DNA from: Ciceribacter lividus
Lineage (GTDB): Bacteria > Pseudomonadota > Alphaproteobacteria > Rhizobiales > Rhizobiaceae
DNA: 64,000 nucleotides
Reading direction: 5' to 3'
NCBI RefSeq assembly: GCF_003337715.1
Contig: NZ_QPIX01000011.1
Span: 62,001 to 126,000, forward strand
In this document: positions 37,548-46,400 of the stretch, piece by piece
Layout: the number at the start of each line of letters is the position of its first letter
How positions within the stretch are numbered: the stretch's first letter is position 1
The notes under the pieces: model-generated
Told to the model about the DNA's origin: nothing
The model's input: the letters and a program-made list of their open reading frames with translations, nothing else
Database searches by the model: none
Translations under genes and position numbers: made by a program

Positions 37548-37561
37548 ATGAAACGTTTCAT
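37548..37561. promoter_or_regulatory. LacI-type operator ATGAAACGTTTCAT, copy 2
   Basis: Identical 14-bp palindrome, 86 bp centre-to-centre from copy 1 (about eight helical turns) and 136 bp upstream of the divergent ATPase. The pair could allow DNA looping across the divergent promoters. The rest of the 347-bp gap holds no gene. Confidence 0.8.
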
Positions 37562-37696
37562 GGAGGAGGTGCCGAAGGCCTTCAGGCGGCGGTGCGGAGA
37601 GGAGTTCCGCGCGCATTTACGCCAGGCAGTTCGGCAGAAGTGGATCGCCGAACATGTTCGTGCCCGCCAGGCCGGATGTCAGGCAGGAGGAGAAAA

Positions 37697-38758
<1,062 letters not shown>

Positions 38759-38777
38759 GGTCTCCCGCGCCTTTGCC

Positions 38778-38815
38778 GGCGGGCGGCGTTTCGAGAGATC
38801 GGAATGCCGCCCGCC
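38778..38815 (+). terminator. GC-rich hairpin after the ATPase gene
   Basis: GGCGGGCGGC (38778-38787) pairs with GCCGCCCGCC (38806-38815), extended by GTT/AAT pairs. No T-run follows. Confidence 0.55.
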
Positions 38816-38818
38816 TGC

Positions 38819-38860
38819 GGTTCACCGTGACGGCACCGCCAGTCGTCGTCACGGTGAACC
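38819..38860. repeat. 14-bp perfect inverted repeat
   Basis: GGTTCACCGTGACG (38819-38832) and CGTCACGGTGAACC (38847-38860) with a 14-base loop. It may be a second terminator hairpin or a regulatory palindrome ahead of the polyamine genes. Confidence 0.6.
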
Positions 38861-38930
38861 ATCTCCCGATCGCGCCAAAAACGCCTGATATGTCGGACTC
38901 GGGTTGCCTATTTGCCCCAAATTCCCTAGG

Positions 38931-39020
38931 ACCCCGCTAGCGCGGTGGATCGGCCTTCCCACCGAGCGCCGTGAGGGCGCCGGTGGGAACGCGGATTCAA
39001 AGAATCCGCAACCTTTTTCA
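38931..39020 (+). promoter_or_regulatory. Structured 5' leader with terminator-like hairpin upstream of nspC
   Basis: Three successive hairpins: CCGC-TAGC-GCGG (38934-38945); a 14-bp stem with one bulged A (38956-38989, outer TTCCCACCG/CGGTGGGAA, inner GCGCC/GGCGC); and GCGGATTC-AAA-GAATCCGC (38991-39009) followed by AACCTTTTT. The last looks like an intrinsic terminator lying 22 nt before the nspC start region. GTGGAT at 38945-38950 could pair with ATCCGC at 39004-39009 as an alternative. This resembles an attenuator. Alphaproteobacterial polyamine genes are known to carry the speF leader RNA, and this may be a member; I could not run a covariance search. Confidence 0.55.
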
Positions 39021-39040
39021 CCAGAGAGGCGTGGCAAACC

Positions 39041-40138
39041 TTGATCCAGACTCCGTATTACCTGATCGACAAGACGAAGCTCCTCCGCAACATGGAGAAG
39101 ATTGCGTATCTGCGCGAGACATCCGGTGCGAAGGCTCTTCTGGCGCTCAAGTGCTTCGCAACCTGGTCGGTCTTCGACCTCATGCGCGACTACATGGACG
39201 GCACCACCTCCTCGTCGCTCAACGAGGTGCGCCTCGGCCACGAGCGCTTCGGCAAGGAGACGCACGCCTATTCGGTCGCCTATGCCGACTACGAGATCGA
39301 CGACGTCGTCTCCCATGCCGACAAGATCATCTTCAACACGATCGGCCAGTTGCAGCGCTTCGAGAAGCAGTCCGCCGGCATCATCCGCGGGCTCCGCCTC
39401 AATCCCGGCGTCTCCTCTTCTTCCTTCGATCTCGCCGACCCGGCCCGTCCCTTCTCCCGCCTCGGCGAATGGGATCTCGCCAAGGTCGAGCCGGTCATGG
39501 ACCTGATCTCGGGCTTCATGATCCACAACAACTGTGAGAACAAGGATTTCGACCTGTTCGACAGGATGCTCGGCGACATCGAAGAGAAGTTCGGCCCGCT
39601 CCTGAAAAAAGCCGAATGGGTGAGCCTCGGTGGCGGCATCCATTTCACCGGCGAGGACTATCCGATCGACCGTTTCGCCGAACGGCTGAAGCGCTTTGCC
39701 GGCGGCTACGGCGTCCAGGTCTACCTGGAACCCGGCGAAGCCTCCATCACCAAGTCGACCACGCTCGAAGTGACCGTGCTCGACAAGCTCTACAACGGCA
39801 AGGACCTCGTCGTGGTGGATTCGTCCATCGAAGCGCACATGCTGGATCTGCTGATCTATCGTGAAAGCGCGAAGGTCTCCCCCAACCAGGGACCACATCG
39901 GTACATGGTCTGCGGCAAGTCGTGCCTCGCCGGCGATATCTTCGGCGAGTTCGATTTCCCGGACGAACTGAAGGTCGGAGACCGGATTTCGATCCAGGAC
40001 GCAGCCGGTTACACGATGGTCAAGAAAAACTGGTTTAACGGCGTGAAAATGCCGGCAATCGCCATCCGCGAGCTGGATGGCAGCATCAGAACGGTCCGCG
40101 AGTTTTCCTACACGGACTACGAACAAAGCCTGTCCTGA
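39041..40138 (+). CDS. nspC: Carboxynorspermidine (carboxyspermidine) decarboxylase NspC
   Basis: 365 residues. PLP-dependent alanine-racemase-fold decarboxylase; the PLP lysine lies in LLALKCFATWSVFDLM (Lys38) and the second active-site Cys in MVCGKSCLAGD. It decarboxylates carboxyspermidine or carboxynorspermidine in the alternative polyamine route. The start is TTG at 39041 (AGAGAGGCG upstream), since no in-frame ATG precedes PYYLID. Paired with the dehydrogenase 50 bp downstream. Confidence 0.92.
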   Translation: MIQTPYYLIDKTKLLRNMEKIAYLRETSGAKALLALKCFATWSVFDLMRDYMDGTTSSSLNEVRLGHERFGKETHAYSVAYADYEIDDVVSHADKIIFNTIGQLQRFEKQSAGIIRGLRLNPGVSSSSFDLADPARPFSRLGEWDLAKVEPVMDLISGFMIHNNCENKDFDLFDRMLGDIEEKFGPLLKKAEWVSLGGGIHFTGEDYPIDRFAERLKRFAGGYGVQVYLEPGEASITKSTTLEVTVLDKLYNGKDLVVVDSSIEAHMLDLLIYRESAKVSPNQGPHRYMVCGKSCLAGDIFGEFDFPDELKVGDRISIQDAAGYTMVKKNWFNGVKMPAIAIRELDGSIRTVREFSYTDYEQSLS

Positions 40139-40188
40139 ACTCCCTCAGGAACGGGTTCTGACGATTGGACATAGGAGTTGGTCCCATT

Positions 40189-41427
40189 ATGAAGAAGAAC
40201 GTGCTCATCATCGGCGCCGGCGGCGTCGCCCAGGTGGTCGCGCACAAATGCGCCCAGAACAACGACGTGCTCGGCGACATCCACATCGCCTCGCGCACCA
40301 AGGCGAAGTGCGACGCGATCATTGCTTCCGTGCACGAGAAGAAGGCGATGAAACAGCCGGGCGTCTTCGAAGCCCATGCGCTCGACGCGCTCGACATCGA
40401 GGCCACCAAGGCGCTCATCCGCTCGACCAAGTCCGAGATCGTCATCAATGTCGGCACGGCCTTCCTCAACATGTCGGTGCTGCGCGCCTGCATGGACACC
40501 GGTGTGGCCTATATCGACACCGCGATCCACGAAGAGCCGAACAAGATCTGCGAAACCCCGCCGTGGTACGGAAACTATGAGTGGAAGCGCGCGGACGAGT
40601 GCAAGGAAAAGGGCATTACCGCCATCCTCGGCGCCGGCTTCGACCCGGGCGTCGTCAACGCCTATGCGCGTCTCGCCAAGGACGAATATCTCGACAAGGT
40701 GACCGACGTCGACATCGTCGACATCAATGCCGGCAGCCACGGCAAGTATTTTGCGACGAACTTCGACCCGGAAATCAACTTCCGTGAGTTCACCGGCGTC
40801 GTCTATTCCTGGCAGGGCGGCGAATGGAAGGTCAACAAGATGTTCGAGATCGGCAAGGACTACGACCTGCCGGTCGTCGGCACCCGCCGCGCCTATCTCT
40901 GCGGCCATGACGAAGTGCATTCGCTGGCGAAGAACATGGACGGTGCGGACGTCCGCTTCTGGATGGGCTTCGGCGATCACTACATCAACGTCTTCACCGT
41001 GTTGAAGTCGATCGGTCTCCTCTCCGAACAGCCGGTCAAGCTCGCCGACGGTTCCGAAGTCGTACCACTCAAGGTCGTCAAGGCCTGCCTGCCCGACCCG
41101 GCCTCGCTTGCCCCGAACTACGAAGGCAAGACCTGCATCGGCGACTATGTGAAGGGCCTGAAGGACGGCAAGGAAAAGACCGTCTTCATCTATAACGTGG
41201 CCGACCACAAGGAAGCCTACAACGAAGTGGGCTCCCAGGGCATCAGCTACACCGCCGGCGTCCCGCCCGTCGCCGCAGCCATGCTGGTCGCCACCGGCGA
41301 ATGGGACGTGAAGCAGATGGCGAACGTCGAAGAACTGCCGCCGAAGCCGTTCATCAACCTCCTGAACAGGATCGGCCTGCCGACCCGCATCCAGGACGAG
41401 AACGGCGACCGGGCCGTGGAGTTCTGA
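40189..41427 (+). CDS. Carboxynorspermidine dehydrogenase-type saccharopine dehydrogenase family protein
   Basis: 412 residues from ATG 40189. Rossmann N-terminus VLIIGAGGVAQVVAHKCAQ and the saccharopine-dehydrogenase family body, with GAGFDPGVVNAYA near residue 155. Next to nspC it is best read as the enzyme that condenses aspartate semialdehyde with putrescine or diaminopropane to the carboxy-polyamine, using NADPH. Older annotations call such proteins saccharopine dehydrogenase. A clear terminator follows. Confidence 0.9.
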   Translation: MKKNVLIIGAGGVAQVVAHKCAQNNDVLGDIHIASRTKAKCDAIIASVHEKKAMKQPGVFEAHALDALDIEATKALIRSTKSEIVINVGTAFLNMSVLRACMDTGVAYIDTAIHEEPNKICETPPWYGNYEWKRADECKEKGITAILGAGFDPGVVNAYARLAKDEYLDKVTDVDIVDINAGSHGKYFATNFDPEINFREFTGVVYSWQGGEWKVNKMFEIGKDYDLPVVGTRRAYLCGHDEVHSLAKNMDGADVRFWMGFGDHYINVFTVLKSIGLLSEQPVKLADGSEVVPLKVVKACLPDPASLAPNYEGKTCIGDYVKGLKDGKEKTVFIYNVADHKEAYNEVGSQGISYTAGVPPVAAAMLVATGEWDVKQMANVEELPPKPFINLLNRIGLPTRIQDENGDRAVEF

Positions 41428-41463
41428 GAGCGGGGAACGCTCGAGGATTGAGGGAATTCAGGA

Positions 41464-41491
41464 CCCCGCCGGAGAAATTCGGCGGGGTTTT
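41464..41491 (+). terminator. Rho-independent terminator after the polyamine genes
   Basis: CCCCGCCG (41464-41471) and CGGCGGGG (41480-41487) with an 8-base loop, then TTTT. Confidence 0.9.
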
Positions 41492-41559
41492 CAGTCTCCA
41501 CCGGTTGGCGCGCGAGAGGTTTCTTTCTTCCTTCCTTAGTCTCCGATCTTGAAGAGCAG

Positions 41560-41763
41560 GTGTTTTTTAACGAACCTCTGCTGATGGTTCCCGATCTCAG
41601 GCATAGTATCGGCGAACCGCGGATTCATGCGCTCGGTCGCGCCGATGACGGAAGGTTGCTCCATGTTACCTTCACACTTCGGGCAAATGAGACAAGAATC
41701 CGGGTGATTTCAGCTCGGGATATGAGCCGAAAGGAGCGGAGCTATTATGAGCAGGAAGCCTGA
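41560..41763 (+). CDS. brnT: BrnT-family toxin, apparently lacking its N-terminal part
   Basis: 67 residues from GTG 41560, or a few more codons upstream in the same frame (VSDLEEQVFFNEPLL, from about 41539). The C-terminal BrnT pattern is well preserved: RHSIGEPRIHALG, LLHVTFTLR and RIRVISARDMSRKERSYYEQ. Full BrnT proteins are near 90 residues and begin with a FxW-D...HGV segment, which is not found in any frame before the terminator at 41464-41491. The gene overlaps brnA by 17 bp. It is probably a truncated, possibly inactive, ribonuclease toxin, unless an unusual start is used. Confidence 0.75.
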   Translation: MFFNEPLLMVPDLRHSIGEPRIHALGRADDGRLLHVTFTLRANETRIRVISARDMSRKERSYYEQEA

Positions 41764-42031
41764 GCCTGAGCCCGTGCCGCACTTCAGTACCGAAGCAGAA
41801 GAGCGGACCTATTGGGAACATCATGACTCCGCCGATCATGTCGACTGGAGCAAGGCGGCGAAGGTGCGACTGCCGAACCTGAAGCCATCATCCACCTCGA
41901 TCTCGCTACGTCTGCCCAACTCTCTGCTGGAGCAGATCAAGATCGCCGCCGGCAAGCGTGACGTGCCCTATCAATCGCTGATCAAGATCTGGCTTGCCGA
42001 GAAGGTTGATACATCGACGGCAAAACGATGA
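41747..42031 (+). CDS. brnA: BrnA/CopG-type antitoxin
   Basis: 94 residues. A central VDWSKAAKVRLPNLKPSSTSISLRLP segment leads into a ribbon-helix-helix DNA-binding tail (SLLEQIKIAAGKRDVPYQSLIKIWLAEKV), as in CopG-type antitoxins paired with BrnT. It overlaps the toxin gene and would both neutralise the toxin and repress the operon. No full promoter is obvious because the upstream terminator is very close. Confidence 0.87.
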   Translation: MSRKPEPEPVPHFSTEAEERTYWEHHDSADHVDWSKAAKVRLPNLKPSSTSISLRLPNSLLEQIKIAAGKRDVPYQSLIKIWLAEKVDTSTAKR

Positions 42032-42126
42032 TCCCCGAAGACCGGCAAGGTTCTGCGCAGCACCGGTCGCCGTTTACTGCAAGGGCAAGGCAGAAATGGC
42101 ACACGCCTTGATGCCTTGAAAGGACT

Positions 42127-42171
42127 GGCTTTCGGATGGCGGATGACCGAAGTGCCGGCTGCAGCCGCGGG
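42127..42171 (-). pseudogene. Fragment of an araC-type gene 3' end
   Basis: 45 bases nearly identical (about four mismatches) to 44767-44811, the 3' end of the AraC regulator gene. In the minus frame it encodes SR-CSRHFGHPPSES, matching the end of that protein. Nothing else of the gene remains. The surrounding 42032-42229 stretch holds no other feature. Confidence 0.75.
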
Positions 42172-42229
42172 AGTTGAGCCTGGAAAAGGACCTGGGGCAT
42201 TTGTCGGCAAAAAGGAATGATCTGGGAGG

Positions 42230-42949
42230 TTAGAGCGGGATCATGCCAGCATCTGTCAGCCCCCAGAGGGAACTGGAATCCAGGACCATGATGTTGGAGA
42301 AAAGCCCTTCGACCCCGTTCCGGCCCACTGCCGTGATCGCGTAGCGGTGGTTCTCCCGGCCGGAGACTCCATAGTCGGCAATCACGGCGGTCACGCCGGT
42401 TTGCGGCTGCAGGTTGAGGCGGTGGATCGCGATGGGCATCGCGCCGTCATAAAAGGCTTTGTAGACGTTGAAGCCCTGTATCCTGCCCATATGGTCGGGC
42501 GGATAGATCCAACGCAGGAACACCGAATTGTCCTGACTGGTCGCCGGATTGCCACGATTATACCGGGCCTCGGCGATGATGGGCTGCGGGGGAATATAGG
42601 GATCGGTTCGCGGCAGGAAGAACAATTGCTCGTTTTCGCCGATCCCGGCGTTCCAACCTTCCCCGACCCCTAACGTTCGCTCCAGCACGCGGCTGGCCGG
42701 AGCCTCGCGGTAGACATCGATCACCAGCGGAGACGTATTCCGCACAGTTATTTGTCCACCCTTTCCGCTCGCCTTGACGGTCAGCCGGGAGAATTTTTCA
42801 AAATGCATCTGCGACCCGGCAGCGATATTCACCACCGCCGGATCCTCGGCCTGGGCATAGTCGAAACGCCCGATGATCAGGGCAGGCGAATGCGCCGGGT
42901 TCCCGATTTCGAGCCGCGCGTCTTCCAGTGCGGTCAGAACGCCAGACAT
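42230..42949 (-). CDS. Hypothetical protein, third gene of an unrecognised three-gene operon
   Basis: 239 residues from ATG 42949 (AGGGAGG upstream). No signal peptide or membrane segment. The composition is beta-rich. The C-terminal portion (about 130-225: FLRWIYP, GRIQGFNVYKA, HRYAITAVGRNGVEG) looks like a fibronectin-III-like repeat, often found in surface or virion proteins. I do not recognise a family. It is 19 bp from the preceding gene in the same direction. Confidence 0.7.
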   Translation of the reverse strand: MSGVLTALEDARLEIGNPAHSPALIIGRFDYAQAEDPAVVNIAAGSQMHFEKFSRLTVKASGKGGQITVRNTSPLVIDVYREAPASRVLERTLGVGEGWNAGIGENEQLFFLPRTDPYIPPQPIIAEARYNRGNPATSQDNSVFLRWIYPPDHMGRIQGFNVYKAFYDGAMPIAIHRLNLQPQTGVTAVIADYGVSGRENHRYAITAVGRNGVEGLFSNIMVLDSSSLWGLTDAGMIPL

Positions 42950-42968
42950 CGCCTCCCTGTCGCGCGAC

Positions 42969-43526
42969 CTACAGGCGCGCACGCGCCTTTTGCACGGCCG
43001 GCAAATCCAGCGTGGCAAGCCGAGGGTCGTAGTTCAGGACAAACCGGTGCATGCCGACAGGAACGACAATCAGCCGCTGTCCCACATCCAGCCCATATTG
43101 GGAACTGGCTCCGGGCCACGGATTGACGATCTGCTGCTGTTGGGTGACCCCGTTGCCGAGAAGCTTCGTCACTTCGTAAAAGCAGGCGTAATTGGCATTG
43201 TTGATCAATTCCAGGGGTGGATCAGCGCTAACGCGAAGGAACATGATGGTCATGTATTGGCAATTCTCGATCCGCTGCTGCCCGCCCGGTGGAATATTGA
43301 GCTGGCTGGTGATCGGATTGCCGTTTGACCCCATACCCCAGTCGATCCAGGTTCCCAGAAGATGGTTTCCGGGATCGAGATTTCTGACTGTGAGGCTGTT
43401 GCTGAGCATGCGCCGGACATCCGCCAGCCGGCCCAGAACCTCCAGATCGAAACCGCTCTCGTCGCTCCGGGTCACGACCGACCGCAGGTCCACCTCTCCC
43501 ATGCTTGCTTCAAATGCATCCGGCAT
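42969..43526 (-). CDS. Hypothetical protein, second gene of the three-gene operon
   Basis: 185 residues. No signal peptide. Predicted beta-rich with a Gln run (VTQQQQIVNPWPG) and RNLDPGNHLLGTWIDWGMG. Not recognised. Ten bp separate it from the first gene. The style of the sequence recalls small structural proteins, but I have no homologue to name. Confidence 0.68.
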   Translation of the reverse strand: MPDAFEASMGEVDLRSVVTRSDESGFDLEVLGRLADVRRMLSNSLTVRNLDPGNHLLGTWIDWGMGSNGNPITSQLNIPPGGQQRIENCQYMTIMFLRVSADPPLELINNANYACFYEVTKLLGNGVTQQQQIVNPWPGASSQYGLDVGQRLIVVPVGMHRFVLNYDPRLATLDLPAVQKARARL

Positions 43527-43536
43527 GACGTACCTC

Positions 43537-43854
43537 CTATCGCTTGACAGGGATTGCGAGAATGCGCTCCCCTTCCTCCAGAACCAGGTCGCGGGCTTGC
43601 AAGGGCATCACAGAGCGCAGACGCGATACGGCGTCCTCCTTCACCCGATAAAGATCGATACGAATGCTTTGATCGCGGCTCTCAACGGCGATCCGCGGCG
43701 TGTTGCCGTCAAGGGGCGTCAGGATCACGACGAAAGCATCCAAAGGACTGACATCGGCCCCGTCTTCCAGATACCCGCTCTGGCTCGATCCACGGTATTC
43801 CGCCTGCCAGGCAACAGACCCGCCGCCAAGACAGAGAACTGACATATCTCTCAT
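43537..43854 (-). CDS. Hypothetical protein, first gene of the three-gene operon
   Basis: 105 residues from ATG 43854, placed 5 bases after GGAGG; a GTG at 43869 is the alternative. Mostly beta-strand in character (FVVILTPLDG, RIAVESRDQSIRIDLYRV, LVLEEGERILAIPVKR). Family not recognised. The AT-rich upstream region with a TTGATT/AATCAA palindrome is the likely promoter of the operon. Confidence 0.65.
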   Translation of the reverse strand: MRDMSVLCLGGGSVAWQAEYRGSSQSGYLEDGADVSPLDAFVVILTPLDGNTPRIAVESRDQSIRIDLYRVKEDAVSRLRSVMPLQARDLVLEEGERILAIPVKR

Positions 43855-44215
43855 GGCATCCTCCAGCACAACTTCTGTGACATAATCTCATAGGAACACA
43901 TATCGCGCGTTGATTGAAATCAATAAACAACGAAGGAAACCGTTGCGGGCCGTTCCCTTGCCGATCGCCAAGCTGCCATGCCAGTCCCGAGGCAGTCGCC
44001 CCCTTCCTAACGGCCTTCTGTCAGGAAGGGCGGGATTTTAATCCGGGCAAACGGGAACAAGCCGGCCCCCTTTCCTCGACGAACGGCATGAGAAGCCTTC
44101 GGTAGAACGGCAACAAGAGTGCCAGCGCACACTCTCCCCCGTATCCACCCCGCCCCCGCCATGCTAGGAGGCCCAACTGACACAACCCATCACCCGCGCG
44201 CCCCGAGACCCCACC
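43855..44215. other. Intergenic region between the unrecognised operon and the 167-aa gene
   Basis: 361 bp with no credible gene. The first 80 bp are AT-rich and contain the palindrome TTGATT-GA-AATCAA at 43910-43923. A stem CCCTTCCT/AGGAAGGG lies at 44003-44032, followed by CGGGATTTTA, a possible weak terminator. The remainder is plain G+C-rich sequence. Confidence 0.5.
43910..43923. promoter_or_regulatory. Palindrome TTGATTGAAATCAA, candidate operator
   Basis: 6-bp arms around GA in the only AT-rich stretch upstream of the three-gene operon, 56 bp before its start. No regulator gene is adjacent, so its binder is unknown. Confidence 0.4.
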
Positions 44216-44719
44216 ATGCCCCCTGCCCTCTATGCCGACCTGACCGCCGACCTCCGCCCGCTGGTGGCCGAACTCGGAGAACATCCGGAGCGTTTCCAGA
44301 CCTGGGACGCCCATATGGAGCTCGTCGCCGCCGGCGGGCTGGTGGTCTTGAAGACGAAGCGGGCCAAGGGTGTCGTCGACAGCCTCTTCTGGGGTCGCGC
44401 GCCCGGATCGACCGAGAACAAGCAGTTGCCGGAGGCGACCGCCTTTGCCGCAATCGACCGGTTCTTGGGGCTCGGCGCCCATCTGGCACTCGCCGACGCG
44501 CTGCCCGAGGGCACCGTGCTGGACGAGGCCTTTCCCCACTGCGCCGTGCGCTTTTCCTATCGCAAGAAGGGCGCGCCAAAAGCCCGCTCGCTGTCGATGA
44601 TCTTCATCGGCCTCAACGACGAAGCCGAGGCACTCGCCTATGCGGAGCGCGCAGCCAGCACCTTGCCGCTGGTCACGTCCCGGCCGCTGGTGGGTGCCAA
44701 GTTGCACGAGTGGCGCTGA
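44216..44719 (+). CDS. Hypothetical protein, 167 aa
   Basis: 167 residues, soluble, no signal peptide. I see no catalytic motif I can name; the block SLSMIFIGLNDEAEALAYAERAA looks like a conserved core. The start is not marked by a strong ribosome site. Its last bases (TGGCGCTGA and following) recur at 46401, next to the iron-transport ATPase gene. That suggests this gene once adjoined that transporter before a cassette was inserted between them. Function unknown. Confidence 0.6.
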   Translation: MPPALYADLTADLRPLVAELGEHPERFQTWDAHMELVAAGGLVVLKTKRAKGVVDSLFWGRAPGSTENKQLPEATAFAAIDRFLGLGAHLALADALPEGTVLDEAFPHCAVRFSYRKKGAPKARSLSMIFIGLNDEAEALAYAERAASTLPLVTSRPLVGAKLHEWR

Positions 44720-44748
44720 GGACTCCCGTTCCGTCGACGACGATCATC
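44711..44748. repeat. Flanking repeat, copy 1 (left end of araC-methyltransferase cassette)
   Basis: TGGCGCTGAGGACTCCCGTT (44711-44730) equals 46401-46420, and TTCCGTCGACGACGATCATC (44729-44748) equals 46440-46459. Copy 1 lacks the 19-20 bases that separate these blocks in copy 2. Confidence 0.85.
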
Positions 44749-45517
44749 AGCCGCCCTTCGCCTCGCGGCTTTCGGATGGTGGGTGACCGAAGTGCCGGCT
44801 GTAGGCGCGGGAAAAGGAAGCCGCACTGCCGAAGCCAACAGAAGCCGCGGTTGCCTTGACGCTCTTGCCGGCGCGCAACCGGACGCGCCCTAGCGTCAAC
44901 CGCCAGCCATTCAGGTAGCTGACCGGCGTTGTGCCGACGGTTGTGGCAAACTCACAGATGAAGCGGCTGCGTCCCATGCCCGCAATCGCCGCCAGTTCCT
45001 CGATACGCCAGCGGCGTGCGGGCGCATCATGCATCGCGACCAGGCTCGAATGAAGCTTCGGATGCGCAAGCCCCATCAACAGGCCGGCATTCACCGTTCC
45101 AGCGGCGATCGCCCTGCGGATCGCAAGTACCACGACCACCTCCGCCAGCCGCTCGCGGATCGCGGCACTGCCGCATCTGCGTCTCTCCGTCTCGTCGATG
45201 ACCAGCACCGCAAGCGCCGCAAGATGTGGTTCCTCTGCAAGTGGAAGCGTGATCTCCTCCGGGAGGGCTCCGACCAGCGGATTGATGCTGCCGCCGAAGT
45301 CCACCGTTGTTCCGGCAAGCATCACCTTCGCCTCCGGCAGGTCCGGCACCACGCGCGGTCGGAACAGGATCTCGGTCGGCTGCCGCTCGGTGGAGGAACC
45401 TACGATCAGCAGATTGGCCTGGCCGACCTTCTCGCAGGGCACGGCAGTTAGCGGAAAGGTTTCCAGAAAGGCGGCGAGTCGATCATGACTTCGGGCCAAC
45501 GCGGGATTTTCGATCAT
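44747..45517 (-). CDS. AraC-family transcriptional regulator with cupin-type N-terminus
   Basis: 256 residues from ATG 45517 (GGAGAA upstream; a TTG at 45553 is not needed). An N-terminal AraC-binding-like cupin segment (residues about 20-130) is joined to two helix-turn-helices (WRIEELAAIAGMGRSRFICEF, then VKATAASVGFGSAASFSRAYSRHFG). It is divergent from the methyltransferase at 45610, which it may control. A 3' fragment of a near-identical araC gene lies at 42.1 kb. Confidence 0.88.
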   Translation of the reverse strand: MIENPALARSHDRLAAFLETFPLTAVPCEKVGQANLLIVGSSTERQPTEILFRPRVVPDLPEAKVMLAGTTVDFGGSINPLVGALPEEITLPLAEEPHLAALAVLVIDETERRRCGSAAIRERLAEVVVVLAIRRAIAAGTVNAGLLMGLAHPKLHSSLVAMHDAPARRWRIEELAAIAGMGRSRFICEFATTVGTTPVSYLNGWRLTLGRVRLRAGKSVKATAASVGFGSAASFSRAYSRHFGHPPSESREAKGG

Positions 45518-45609
45518 GCTTTTCTCCGAACTCGCGATCCAAATTCTATACAATCCTGAAGGATTACAAGGCCACCCAGGCTGACTGAATCTTCATCTGG
45601 AGGAATGGA

Positions 45610-46356
45610 ATGAGTGAGCACGCAGCAGACAAGTTCGACGACGTCCGCGCGTCAGAGTATGCGTGTGAAAGCCGGATCGCGCTGGCCGGCTATGACGCCT
45701 GCCACGAACTCTCGGCCTGCATGCTTTCGGCCGCGCTCGGTCCGATGGGCGCGGCAAGGATCCTCGTTGTCGGCGCCGGCGGCACCGCCGGCGAGATTGT
45801 CGCGGCCGCGCGTCTCGAAGTTGGCTGGACTTTCGTCGGCGTCGATCCTTCGGAGTCCATGCTGACCCTCGCCCGTGCCGCCGTTGCCGAGGCCGGCCTT
45901 TCGGAGCGGGTGGAATTGCGGCACGGCGACCTTGCAAGCGTTGCACCCGCGGCCGGTTTCGACGCCGCCGTGATGATCGGCGTCCTGCACCACCTTCCGG
46001 GCGAAGCGGCGAAGCGGCATCTGCTGGATGATCTCGCGACGCGCCTGCGAGAGGGTGCCCCGTTGATCCTGGCGGGCAATTGCGGATCCTATCGTGACGA
46101 CCCGCTGTTCATGGCGGCCTGGGCCAACCGATGGCGGATGCATGGAGCCTCACCGGATGATGTCCGCAGAAAGATGGATACGATCCTGAGAGGCGCAGAC
46201 CCCCCGGCTTCCGAGGAGGCAGTGGCCAAGCTTCTCGCAGACGCCGGATTCGAGCACCCTCGACGCTTCTTCACAAGCCTCGTCTGGAGTGCCTGGCTGA
46301 CCCGTCGACATGGACAGCACCACGGCGATGCACGGCAGGCGATGCATGCACTTTGA
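45610..46356 (+). CDS. Class I SAM-dependent methyltransferase
   Basis: 248 residues, ATG 45610 after GGAGG. The SAM-binding motif ILVVGAGGTAGEIVAAA (near residue 52) is followed by VGVDPSESML and ELRHGDL, with the post-motif AAVMIGVLHHLPG. Small-molecule methyltransferase of the UbiE/TAM type; substrate unknown. It is divergent from the araC-type gene; together they form a 1.65-kb cassette between repeated sequences. Confidence 0.85.
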   Translation: MSEHAADKFDDVRASEYACESRIALAGYDACHELSACMLSAALGPMGAARILVVGAGGTAGEIVAAARLEVGWTFVGVDPSESMLTLARAAVAEAGLSERVELRHGDLASVAPAAGFDAAVMIGVLHHLPGEAAKRHLLDDLATRLREGAPLILAGNCGSYRDDPLFMAAWANRWRMHGASPDDVRRKMDTILRGADPPASEEAVAKLLADAGFEHPRRFFTSLVWSAWLTRRHGQHHGDARQAMHAL

Positions 46357-46400
46357 TGGCTTCGAAAGGCCCAGCTCACCGTCCGGCAACCCGTTCATCG

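Noticed and set aside
37448-37561. Possible CRISPR-like repeat because ATGAAACGTTTCAT occurs twice
   Set aside because: Only two copies, each a 14-bp palindrome at a divergent promoter next to a LacI system; operator sites explain them.
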